Shown in pieces: positions 16,887 to 24,201 of a stretch of 64,000 nucleotides of DNA. The notes beneath the pieces were generated by a model. It saw only the letters and a program-made list of their open reading frames with translations, ran no database searches and was not told where the DNA came from. The translations under genes were made by a program, and so were the position numbers. Source of the DNA: CAYWVO01 sp964461835 (GTDB taxonomy: Bacteria > Zixibacteria > MSB-5A5 > WJJR01 > JAJRUJ01); contig CAYWVO010000011.1 of the NCBI GenBank assembly GCA_964461835.1, positions 11,039-75,038 on the forward strand, given 5' to 3'. Position 1 is the first letter of the stretch; each line of letters begins with the position of its first letter.

Positions 16887-18346
16887 CCCAGGCCGCCTTC
16901 CGCGATTTCAATGGCTCTTCGCAGCGCTGCAATCTTGTTGCGGGTTTCGGTGTATTCGTTCTCCGGAACCGAATCGGCGACGATCCCGGCCCCGGCCTGC
17001 AGGAAGTATTTTTCGCCCATCATGAGTATTGTGCGGATGGTGATGCACCAGTCGGTATCACCGGATAAGCTGAAATACCCCACCGCTCCGGCATACGGCC
17101 CGCGTTTGAGATTCTCCAATTCCTCAATGAGTTCCATCGCCCGTATTTTCGGTGCCCCGGAGACAGTCCCTGCCGGGAAGGCCGCCTGAAAAAGATCGAA
17201 TTGATCGAGCCCCGGTGAAAGCGTACCGGTAACTTTCGAAGTCATATGCATGACATGAGAGTAGCGCTCGATAGTCATGAAATCCGGCACCTCCACCGAG
17301 TGGAATTTGCAGCAGCGCCCCAAATCGTTGCGGCCCAAATCGACCAGCATCACGTGCTCGGCCCGCTCTTTTTCATCCTCCACCAGTTCTTTTTCGAGCC
17401 GCCGGTCAGCGACTTCGTCGGACCCTCGCGGTCGGGTACCGGCGATGGGGCGAACGGTGGCACGGTCACCCTCCAGCCGCACCAGCGCCTCCGGCGAGGA
17501 GCCGATCAGCTTGACATCATCCAAGTCGAGGTAGAACATGTAGGGCGAGGGATTCAGCATGCGCAACGCGCGATAAATCGTAAACGGGCTGGCGGTCGTT
17601 TCGCCCTGGAAACGTAGCGAGAGAACGAGCTGGTAAATATCTCCCGCGACGATATGCTTTTGCGTGGCCCGTACCGCGTTACAGAAGGCCTCTTTGGAGA
17701 CATTGGCTTTGAGTGGCTGCTCACGCAGCGGGCTCCCGGCTGCCGCGGGATGCGGGAGGGGCGTACGCAGTGCCGCAATGATTGAGCCGAGCTTTTTCTC
17801 CGTGTCCTCCTCGGCGCCATTTTCAACTAAGCACATAATCTTGAGCTTTCGCTGGACGTGGTCAAATACCAGCAGGGTGTCAACGAGGTACAGGACCGCC
17901 AGCGGCAGTCCGAGGGGATCCGCCAGCGTATCGGGGATCCGTTCCAGGAACCGGACGAAGTCGTAGCTGATATACCCGACCGCGCCCCCCAGCAACCGTG
18001 GGTATGACGCCGGCGTGGCAACCTCCATGCGCCCGAGCATCTCCCGCAACAATACCAGCGGGGACTGCTTGCCATGGTGAGGAATCGTATGCCGCTCACC
18101 ATCTTCGATGATCATTTCCTGTTCGTTAATGGATATTTTGGAGTTAAACTGCAGGCAAATAAACGAATAGCGGCCGACGATGGTGCCACTCTCCACGCTC
18201 TCTAAGAGGATGCGCGCGCCAAACTCCTGGAGTTTAAGGAAAGCCGACACCGGTGTTTCCAGGTCGGCGGGCATTGATTTTTCCATGACTTTCAGCCGGC
18301 GAATGTCCTGCCCGGCGATGAGTTGCGAAAATGTCGTTGCATTCAT
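16883..18346 (-). CDS. trpE: anthranilate synthase component I
   Basis: 487 residues, full length. Chorismate plus ammonia gives anthranilate, the first step of tryptophan synthesis. The N-terminal ILLESVESGTIVGRYSFI contains the LLES motif that forms the feedback tryptophan site. The chorismate domain shows PSPYMFYLDLDDVKLIGSSP, VRPIAGTRPRGSD, DLGRNDLGR and FPAGTVSGAPKIRAMELI. A GAGGTG ribosome-binding site precedes the ATG. As first structural gene it lies directly behind the attenuator; synthesis should be controlled both by attenuation and by allosteric feedback. Confidence 0.97.
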   Translation of the reverse strand: MNATTFSQLIAGQDIRRLKVMEKSMPADLETPVSAFLKLQEFGARILLESVESGTIVGRYSFICLQFNSKISINEQEMIIEDGERHTIPHHGKQSPLVLLREMLGRMEVATPASYPRLLGGAVGYISYDFVRFLERIPDTLADPLGLPLAVLYLVDTLLVFDHVQRKLKIMCLVENGAEEDTEKKLGSIIAALRTPLPHPAAAGSPLREQPLKANVSKEAFCNAVRATQKHIVAGDIYQLVLSLRFQGETTASPFTIYRALRMLNPSPYMFYLDLDDVKLIGSSPEALVRLEGDRATVRPIAGTRPRGSDEVADRRLEKELVEDEKERAEHVMLVDLGRNDLGRCCKFHSVEVPDFMTIERYSHVMHMTSKVTGTLSPGLDQFDLFQAAFPAGTVSGAPKIRAMELIEELENLKRGPYAGAVGYFSLSGDTDWCITIRTILMMGEKYFLQAGAGIVADSVPENEYTETRNKIAALRRAIEIAEGGLG

Positions 18347-18369
18347 TGTGTGGCACCTCGATCAACCAT

Positions 18370-18403
18370 AAAAAAAGCCCGCTATCGTCAACTGATAGCG
18401 GGC
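18370..18403 (-). terminator. attenuator terminator of the trp-aro operon
   Basis: On the minus strand a perfect ten-base stem (GCCCGCTATC / GATAGCGGGC, with a seven-base loop) is followed at once by a run of seven T. It sits between the leader peptide stop and the trpE ribosome-binding site. It is a textbook intrinsic terminator in the only place where it would control the whole operon. Confidence 0.93.
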
Positions 18404-18467
18404 GGTGGATTCTCTCTTTTCGGCTTTTAGGACGGTATTTTGCGTACACCGGGCCCACTACCAGTTG
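18389..18467 (-). promoter_or_regulatory. antiterminator pairing region of the trp-aro attenuator
   Basis: The minus-strand segment CAACTGGTAGTGGGC (18467-18453) can pair over all 15 positions, including two G-U pairs, with GCCCGCTATCAGTTG (18403-18389), which is the first arm of the terminator. Forming this helix excludes the terminator. The first segment lies inside the leader reading frame and starts 13 bases after the last of three Trp codons. A ribosome stalled at Trp would leave it free, while one that reached the stop codon would cover it. A GCCCGC earlier in the leader could pair with its GUGGGC part, giving a possible 1:2 hairpin, but this is weaker. Confidence 0.85.
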
Positions 18468-18549
18468 TCACGGGATAATACCACCACCAATACAGATAAG
18501 TGTTCGTGGTCACATGCTGGAGAATATTGCGGGCCGAGTTCATTGTCAT
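18427..18549 (-). CDS. trpL: trp-aro operon leader peptide
   Basis: A 40-residue ORF starts at an ATG (18549) preceded by AAGGAG with five bases of spacing. Residues 18-25 read YLYWWWYY: three consecutive Trp codons (18489-18481) set among four Tyr codons. It ends at 18427, followed by the attenuator terminator. Such codon stacks are the hallmark of ribosome-mediated attenuation. The Tyr codons fit an operon that also makes prephenate and the tyrosine precursor, so charging of both tRNAs may be read. There is no Phe codon in the stack. The peptide itself probably has no other role. Confidence 0.93.
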   Translation of the reverse strand: MTMNSARNILQHVTTNTYLYWWWYYPVTTGSGPGVRKIPS

Positions 18550-18567
18550 CCAGTCTCCTTAGCTTTC

Positions 18568-18595
18568 AGAATAAGCACATTATGTAATTTGTCAA
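18568..18595 (-). promoter_or_regulatory. promoter of the trp-aro operon
   Basis: On the minus strand a perfect -35 TTGACA (18595-18590) is followed after 16 bases by TATTCT (18573-18568) as a -10 box. Transcription would begin near 18562, just upstream of the leader peptide ribosome-binding site. No TrpR-like operator dyad was recognised overlapping it. Confidence 0.75.
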
Positions 18596-18605
18596 GAAAT
18601 TTCTA

Positions 18606-19048
18606 CTAACCCATTGAACGATAAATTAATGGATCTTGCAACTCCGTTCCACCTTGTTAGGATTGTGCAACACCAGCCGGGTACTTTTTGGTTCCCCATT
18701 TGTTTAATTTAACCGTTTAAAAAGTAGATGCATTCACCTTGAAGCGATCTCCCGCTTCTTGGTATAGGGGGCTGCCCCGGATTATTTTTCCGGGGCAGCA
18801 TTTTTCTTCCGTTTTGCTATTGATCTTTTGTCAAATTTGTGCGATTTTGACACTCGCCATGGTCAACGATTCAATTTTTGGTACAGCGCAATTATCGGCA
18901 GGAATACTCACTACTAATGCTATCCATCCGCGATACCGCGCGGTGATGGCCGGCTGCCGTCGGCGGGTGGAGAAAGGAGGTCTATCGCAGTTTACCGCAA
19001 CAGCTTCTGCAAAGTAACACAAAGTATCCACACAGGGAGGATTTACGG
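18606..19048. other. intergenic region between the divergent trp-aro operon and the subtilase gene
   Basis: 443 bases without a convincing gene. It holds the trp-aro upstream sequence, a short hairpin (GAAGCG...CGCTTC, 18741-18757) and, just after it, a strong terminator-like hairpin at 18771-18805. Next comes about 240 bases of leader to the subtilase, ending in an AGGGAGG ribosome-binding site. The 92-codon frame at 18739-19017 runs through these hairpins and is not credible. Confidence 0.6.
18771..18805 (+). terminator. intrinsic terminator-like hairpin upstream of the subtilase
   Basis: GCTGCCCCGG (18771-18780) pairs perfectly with CCGGGGCAGC (18790-18799) across a nine-base AT-rich loop and is followed by ATTTTT. 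It points along the plus strand although no plus-strand gene lies upstream. It would therefore end either a short RNA or the leader of the subtilase transcript. Neither strand shows a recognisable riboswitch consensus. Confidence 0.65.
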
Positions 19049-22000
19049 ATGAGAACACGACACGTGCTCAGCGTGTTGCTGGTTGCTGTGCTGTGTGGGG
19101 TGGTGGTGACAAGTGCAACCGCAAACATTAAACAAGTCCCTTTCAAGCAGCTTCCTTCGGACGCCAAACTTCTTTCCAACCGATTTATTGTTGTCCTTAA
19201 CGAGGATGCTGTTCGCTTCGATGCCACAGATTATCGGAATTTCGGGGTTTCAGGCGTTAAGACGTTTGATCGGTTGGCGGCCCGCTTTAATGTCGACTAC
19301 ATGCGTCCACAGTTCGTCGGCGCGGCCCAACGCGGACTTAATAAACTGTCTCGCTATTACAAAGTAGAGTTTTCCGGTCCTCAGGATCTGGAAACGGTGA
19401 TGGCGGCGTATGAAGCGGACCCGAACGTGCACCATGTCGAGCCAATCGGGGTTCACCCGGTATACGCCACACCAAATGATGGATATTTCAGCTACCAGTG
19501 GTACCACACACAAACGAGTGATCATGATATCGACTCCCCCGAAGCCTGGGATATCCAGACCGGGAGCGACAATTTAATCATCGCGCTGCTCGATTCCGGT
19601 GTGCGGTATTATCACCCGGACCTCGGTGGGGTGAATGCGTCGCCGTCCAACCCCGGCGCCTCGCGCGGCAATATGTGGATCAACACCGCCGAGTTGAATG
19701 GCTCGTCGGGTGTTGATGACGACGGTAACGGGTATACCGACGACTGGATTGGCTACGACTTTGTCGACAACGCCAGCAATTGCTGGAGCGGTGAGGATTG
19801 CGATACCAAAGACAACGACCCCCGCGACTTCAATGGCCACGGTACTCACACCGCCGGGATCATCGGAATGATGACCAACGACGGCTACGGAATGGCCGGT
19901 ACGGCCGGCGGTTGGGGTCCCGGGTCGCAAACCGAATATGGCAATGGCGTAAAGGTCATGGCCTTACGCATGGGATATTCCTACGACTATTTTGGCCAGG
20001 AATACGGCGTCGTGCTGATGGACGCCGCTGCCGAGGCGTTCTATTACGCCGCCGACAATGGCGCGAAAATTGCCTCTTGTAGCTGGGGTTCGTCCAATTC
20101 CGGTGGAATCGGCGCGGCCGCTGATTACTTCATCAACAACGGCGGTATCATTGTGGTGGCTGCCGGCAACGGTGGCGCCGAAGAAGCGCCCGATTACCTC
20201 AACGGCCGTGGGGATTGCATCTCCGTTGCCGCAACCGATGAGAATGACAATGGCGCCGGCTTCACCACCTACGGCACCTGGGTTGATATCTGTGCCCCCG
20301 GTGATAACATCTACAGCACCTACCACGATCACACCGATCCGAATACTAATTACTGGGCATCAATGGGTGGTACGTCAATGGCGACCCCGATGACCGCTGC
20401 GGTATGTGGGTTGATCTGGTCACAAAATCCTACGTGGAGTGCCGCGCAAGTTGAGAACCAACTCTATACGAGTTCCGACAACATCGATGCGTATCTCAGT
20501 TCCCAATATATCGGGAAGATGGGTGCCGGGCGAATCAACTCTTACAATGCGGTTAATACCGGCACCCCGCCGCCGTCCGCCGCGTTCTCCGGTTCCCCGA
20601 CCTCCGGCTGTGCACCGTTGACGGTGAATTTCACCGATGAATCTACCGGTGACATCACTGCCTGGGATTGGGATTTCGGGGACGGCGGATCCTCGACAGC
20701 ACAAAATCCCTCCCATGAATACACCAGCGGAGGGACCTATACGGTAGCCCTGACAGTCACCGGTCCGGGAGGGTCGGACACGGAAACCAAGACCAATTAT
20801 ATCACCGTGAACGTAGCGCCGACCACCGATTTTGTCGGTTCGCCAACTTCGGGAACGGAACCACTCACGGTTGATTTCACGGATCAGTCGACCAACAACC
20901 CCACCAGTTGGGACTGGGATTTCGGGGACGGTGGAACGTCTACCGCACAAAACCCCAGCCACGAATACACAGCGGCCGGAACCTATACGGTGACGCTGAC
21001 GGCCACCAATGCCTGTGGCAGCGATATCGAAACCAAGACCGATTATATCACGGTCGATCCGTGCCTGGCGCCGGTTGCTGACTTCAGCGGCTCGCCGACA
21101 TCCGGAGATTACCCGTTGATGGTGAATTTCACGGATCTCTCTACCAACAGCCCCACCAGTTGGGACTGGGATTTCGGCGACGGCGGCACCTCTACCGCAC
21201 AAAATCCCAGCCACGAGTACACCGCAGCCGGAACCTACACGGTGACCTTGACTGCAACCAACGCTTGTGGCAGTGATGTCGAAACCAAGACTGATTATAT
21301 CACGGTCACGGAACCGCCGTGTGATCCGCCCGTGGCTGATTTCAGCGGTTCGCCAACCTCCGGCGACTATCCGCTGACTGTCAACTTTACCGACCTTTCG
21401 ACCAACAGTCCGACCAGTTGGGATTGGGATTTTGGTGATGGCGGCACCTCCACCGCGCAAAATCCGAGCCACGAATACACCGCAGCCGGAACGTACACCG
21501 TCTCATTGACCGCAACGAACTCCTGCGGCAGTGATACGGAAACCAAGACCGACTATATTACGGTCACTGAACCGACTGTCGATTATGCCACCTTGCCGTA
21601 CAACACGGGATTTGAGAGCGGCACATTCGACCAGTACTGGTACACGGTAGAAGGAACGGAAGGCCGCATCCTGATCACCACCGCCAATACGCCGCACTCC
21701 GGGTCATATCATATGACCATGGATGACCACACCAACGGTGGCAGTTACAGCCAGAACGAAGCGTGGTTGCGCCTGAACCTGTCCGGCAACACCAATGTCG
21801 ACTTGATTTTCTGGTGGAAAGAGTTCAGCGACGAAGACCATACTCAGGATGGGGTGTTTTTCTCAGACGACGGCGGCAGCAGTTTCGTAAAAGTCTACAA
21901 CCTTACCGGCGGCAGTGCAACCTGGCAGGAGATTTCCCTGGATGTCGATGCACTGGCCGGCTCGAATGGCCTGACGCTGACCAGTACGTTTGTCGTTAAA

Positions 22001-22975
22001 TTCCAGCAGTATGATAACTACGGCATCACGACGGACGGGATGGCGTTTGACGATATCAAGGTTGTCTCCGCCGACGTACCGCCGGTCGCCGACTTTGTCG
22101 GTAGTCCGACCAGCGGCAGTGCTCCACTGACGGTCAATTTCACCGATCAATCATCCGGCAATCCGACCAGTTGGAGCTGGGATTTTGGCGATGGCGGCAC
22201 CTCTACTGTACAGAACCCGTTGCATGAGTACACGGACGTCGGAACGTACACGGTAAGCTTGACCGCGAGCAACGCGTTCGGCAGCGATGTCGAAACGAAG
22301 ACCGATTATATTACCGTTACCGAGCCGTCGCAAAACACCATGTATGTGCAGGATATCACCGTGTGGCGGCAATCGTTCTGGTACTGGGCCAGAGGATACG
22401 CCACGGTCACCATCTACGACAACAGCGGCTCCCCGCTATCGAATGCAACAGTGTACGGTACGATGACTGGCCCGACTGGTGGCAACGTTAACGGAACAAC
22501 AAACAGCAGTGGTGAGGTGACATTTGTAACTGGGTGGACAACTGCATCCGGCGAATGGTGCTTCGAGGTGACGGATGTCACGCATGGCACTTATACATAT
22601 GATCCGGGATCAAATGTCGTCACCAAGGCTTGCGAGAGTGGCCCGGTCTATGCGATCGGTGCGGGACCTTTGATCCGCTCTGCCGATAACGTTCCGGAAG
22701 AGTTCGGTGTTCTGCAGAATTACCCGAATCCCTTCAACGCGGAAACGAATATTGAATTTGCTTTGCCGGAGAATGCACACGTGACGCTTGACGTGTACAA
22801 CGTTCTCGGGCAGCAGGTGCGCACCCTGGTCGATGAAATGATGCCGGCAGGCTGGCACACCATTCATTTCGATGCCCGTAATGAGTACGGGCAAGAGTTG
22901 TCATCAGGGATTTATCTCTATCGTCTCCAAGCCGGCACTGCAGTCGAGACGAAGAAGATGCTCCTGATGAAATAG
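19049..22975 (+). CDS. secreted subtilisin-like protease with five PKD domains and C-terminal sorting domain
   Basis: 1308 residues. Signal peptide (1-25), then an I9-type propeptide ending near 145. The S8 catalytic domain has Asp182 (LLDSGV), His264 (GHGTHTAG) and Ser443 (GGTSMATP). PKD domains lie at about 508-590, 590-675, 675-760, 758-846 and 1010-1092, each with the WDFGDGG core. Between the fourth and fifth is a jelly-roll-like module (845-1010). After the fifth comes an Ig-like segment. Residues 1213-1308 (QNYPNPFNAETNIEFALPEN through GIYLYRLQAG) form the sorting/FlgD-like domain typical of FCB secreted proteins. The likely role is extracellular protein degradation at the cell surface. 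Confidence 0.93.
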   Translation: MRTRHVLSVLLVAVLCGVVVTSATANIKQVPFKQLPSDAKLLSNRFIVVLNEDAVRFDATDYRNFGVSGVKTFDRLAARFNVDYMRPQFVGAAQRGLNKLSRYYKVEFSGPQDLETVMAAYEADPNVHHVEPIGVHPVYATPNDGYFSYQWYHTQTSDHDIDSPEAWDIQTGSDNLIIALLDSGVRYYHPDLGGVNASPSNPGASRGNMWINTAELNGSSGVDDDGNGYTDDWIGYDFVDNASNCWSGEDCDTKDNDPRDFNGHGTHTAGIIGMMTNDGYGMAGTAGGWGPGSQTEYGNGVKVMALRMGYSYDYFGQEYGVVLMDAAAEAFYYAADNGAKIASCSWGSSNSGGIGAAADYFINNGGIIVVAAGNGGAEEAPDYLNGRGDCISVAATDENDNGAGFTTYGTWVDICAPGDNIYSTYHDHTDPNTNYWASMGGTSMATPMTAAVCGLIWSQNPTWSAAQVENQLYTSSDNIDAYLSSQYIGKMGAGRINSYNAVNTGTPPPSAAFSGSPTSGCAPLTVNFTDESTGDITAWDWDFGDGGSSTAQNPSHEYTSGGTYTVALTVTGPGGSDTETKTNYITVNVAPTTDFVGSPTSGTEPLTVDFTDQSTNNPTSWDWDFGDGGTSTAQNPSHEYTAAGTYTVTLTATNACGSDIETKTDYITVDPCLAPVADFSGSPTSGDYPLMVNFTDLSTNSPTSWDWDFGDGGTSTAQNPSHEYTAAGTYTVTLTATNACGSDVETKTDYITVTEPPCDPPVADFSGSPTSGDYPLTVNFTDLSTNSPTSWDWDFGDGGTSTAQNPSHEYTAAGTYTVSLTATNSCGSDTETKTDYITVTEPTVDYATLPYNTGFESGTFDQYWYTVEGTEGRILITTANTPHSGSYHMTMDDHTNGGSYSQNEAWLRLNLSGNTNVDLIFWWKEFSDEDHTQDGVFFSDDGGSSFVKVYNLTGGSATWQEISLDVDALAGSNGLTLTSTFVVKFQQYDNYGITTDGMAFDDIKVVSADVPPVADFVGSPTSGSAPLTVNFTDQSSGNPTSWSWDFGDGGTSTVQNPLHEYTDVGTYTVSLTASNAFGSDVETKTDYITVTEPSQNTMYVQDITVWRQSFWYWARGYATVTIYDNSGSPLSNATVYGTMTGPTGGNVNGTTNSSGEVTFVTGWTTASGEWCFEVTDVTHGTYTYDPGSNVVTKACESGPVYAIGAGPLIRSADNVPEEFGVLQNYPNPFNAETNIEFALPENAHVTLDVYNVLGQQVRTLVDEMMPAGWHTIHFDARNEYGQELSSGIYLYRLQAGTAVETKKMLLMK
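20815..21575 (+). repeat. three near-identical PKD-encoding repeats inside the subtilase gene
   Basis: Three copies of about 255 bases encode PKD domains 2, 3 and 4. They share long identical protein blocks such as TSWDWDFGDGGTSTAQNPSH and differ mainly at synonymous positions. The first and fifth PKD domains are more diverged. This points to recent tandem duplication or gene conversion within the gene and could make the copy number unstable or misassembled. Confidence 0.85.
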
Positions 22976-23017
22976 CCGCTTCGTCGCAACGGGCAACCAG
23001 CGGCTCCTAACCGCAAC

Positions 23018-23052
23018 ACCGCCCCGACGATCAAATCGCCGGGGCGGTTTGT
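23018..23052 (+). terminator. terminator of the subtilase gene
   Basis: ACCGCCCCG (23018-23026) pairs with CGGGGCGGT (23040-23048), followed by TTTGTT. It lies 40 bases after the subtilase stop codon and fits an intrinsic terminator on the plus strand. Confidence 0.8.
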
Positions 23053-23064
23053 TAACACCGCATC

Positions 23065-23102
23065 ACGATAAGAAAGGCCGGCGCACGGATTGTGCACCGG
23101 CC
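23065..23102 (-). terminator. terminator of the VOC-family gene
   Basis: On the minus strand GGCCGGTGCAC pairs with GTGCGCCGGCC with one mismatch around a five-base loop, then TTTCTTATC follows. It stands just downstream of the VOC gene that ends at 23124, back to back with the subtilase terminator. Confidence 0.75.
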
Positions 23103-23123
23103 GGGATGGTTGTCTGTTGAAGA

Positions 23124-23513
23124 TTATTGTTGGGGGAAAGCAATCAGCCCAACCGTTGCACCGGTCGGGTCTTGAATAATGGAAAACCGGCCAACATTCG
23201 GGATATCCTGCGGGCCGTGCAACACCTGTCCGCCGAGATCTTTGACTTTGGCGGTGGTGCCGTCGATATCATCGACCGTGATATAGGCCATCCAATGCGA
23301 GGGTACTTCGGCGGGGACATCCTCCGGCATCGCCATCATCCCGCCGTTCTGCTTTTCTCCGGTTTGGAACATGTCGTATTTCGTCCCGGGCATGCCGCTG
23401 TCTTTCACCTGCCAGCCGATCAAATCGGCGTAAAATTTCCCCGCCTTCTCCGGATCGCGGGTCATCAGTTCGTTCCAGCAAAAGCTCCCGTGTGTCGGTC
23501 TCTCGTTCGCCAT
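23124..23513 (-). CDS. VOC-family (glyoxalase/dioxygenase superfamily) protein
   Basis: 129 residues from the ATG at 23513, which follows AGGAGGT at good spacing; an upstream reading to 23564 is not supported. The fold signature of paired beta-alpha-beta-beta-beta units is visible: GSFCWNELMTRDPEKAGKFY, then MMAMPEDVPAEVPSHWMAYI and DIDGTTAKVKDLGGQVLHGP, ending FSIIQDPTGATVGLIAF. It resembles the PhnB-like group of unknown substrate. A metal site is likely but not certain. The gene is monocistronic and divergent from cdd. Confidence 0.88.
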   Translation of the reverse strand: MANERPTHGSFCWNELMTRDPEKAGKFYADLIGWQVKDSGMPGTKYDMFQTGEKQNGGMMAMPEDVPAEVPSHWMAYITVDDIDGTTAKVKDLGGQVLHGPQDIPNVGRFSIIQDPTGATVGLIAFPQQ

Positions 23514-23714
23514 AGTACCTCTCCTTTCGTGCGCCCCCACATTCCGGTCAATTTTTGTTCTCATTTATACGGACACGCGGGAAGAAAGGTTATCATCTTG
23601 GGTACTCTTGGTGGAAAAAATGATCTCGACAGGGGATCATGCGGAAATTATACTCGTAACTTCATGCTATAATAGAAGCTCGGGTGGCCGACAGTAGTAG
23701 GTAGAGGGCGATCG

Positions 23715-24116
23715 ATGATCGATGAACAATTCATACCGGCGTTGAAGGAAGCGGCCATGCAGACAAGCCGGTACGCCTATGCGCCATACAGCAAGTTCCC
23801 CGTAGGAGCAGCGGTCCTCACCGGCGACCGGGATATCTACAGCGGCTGCAATGTCGAAAATATCTCGTACGGGTTGTCGATTTGTGCGGAGCGCAATGCA
23901 ATCTTTCAGGCCATTACCCATGGGGCCAAAAAAATCGTGTATGTGGTAATCTACACCCCGACCGAGAATCCCACTCCGCCCTGCGGCGCCTGCCGGCAAG
24001 TGATCAACGAATTCGCCGACGATACCCAGATTCTCTGCTTTTGCAATACCGATGCCATCATTAGCGGCTCATTGGCCGAGTTGTACCCGCATTCGTTTGA
24101 GGGAAACAGACACTGA
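23715..24116 (+). CDS. cdd: cytidine deaminase
   Basis: 133 residues, the size of the tetrameric bacterial enzyme that deaminates cytidine and deoxycytidine in pyrimidine salvage. YAPYSKFPVGAAV binds substrate. CAERNA holds the zinc cysteine and catalytic glutamate, and PPCGACRQVINEF holds the other two zinc cysteines. The C-terminus ends ISGSLAELYPHSF as in the family. It faces the convergent symporter gene. Confidence 0.96.
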   Translation: MIDEQFIPALKEAAMQTSRYAYAPYSKFPVGAAVLTGDRDIYSGCNVENISYGLSICAERNAIFQAITHGAKKIVYVVIYTPTENPTPPCGACRQVINEFADDTQILCFCNTDAIISGSLAELYPHSFEGNRH

Positions 24117-24154
24117 TTGAGCCATATCGGGTTAAAGCGGCTGAATACGAGCAT

Positions 24155-24200
24155 GTCGAAACTGGGTCATCCGCCATGGCAGATGACTCAAGGGCTTCAA
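24155..24200. repeat. degenerate GTCGAAAC-type hairpin between convergent genes
   Basis: GTCGAAAC at the left and GCTTCAAC at the right flank an inner GTCATC...GATGAC stem. The layout matches the intact 39-40 base hairpins at 46993, 63438 and 63846. Here it sits between the ends of cdd and the symporter gene, where it could act as a bidirectional transcription stop. Confidence 0.55.
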
Positions 24201-24201
24201 C

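Noticed and set aside
18739..19017. 92-codon plus-strand frame upstream of the subtilase
   Set aside because: It reads through two hairpins and the leader, has no ribosome-binding site and no protein-like pattern.
18606..19048. Known riboswitch in the subtilase leader
   Set aside because: No match by eye to c-di-GMP, glycine, cobalamin or fluoride riboswitch consensus; only generic hairpins.
20420..21472. 350-codon frame antisense to the PKD repeats
   Set aside because: Arg/Gly-rich shadow of the repeat-containing subtilase.
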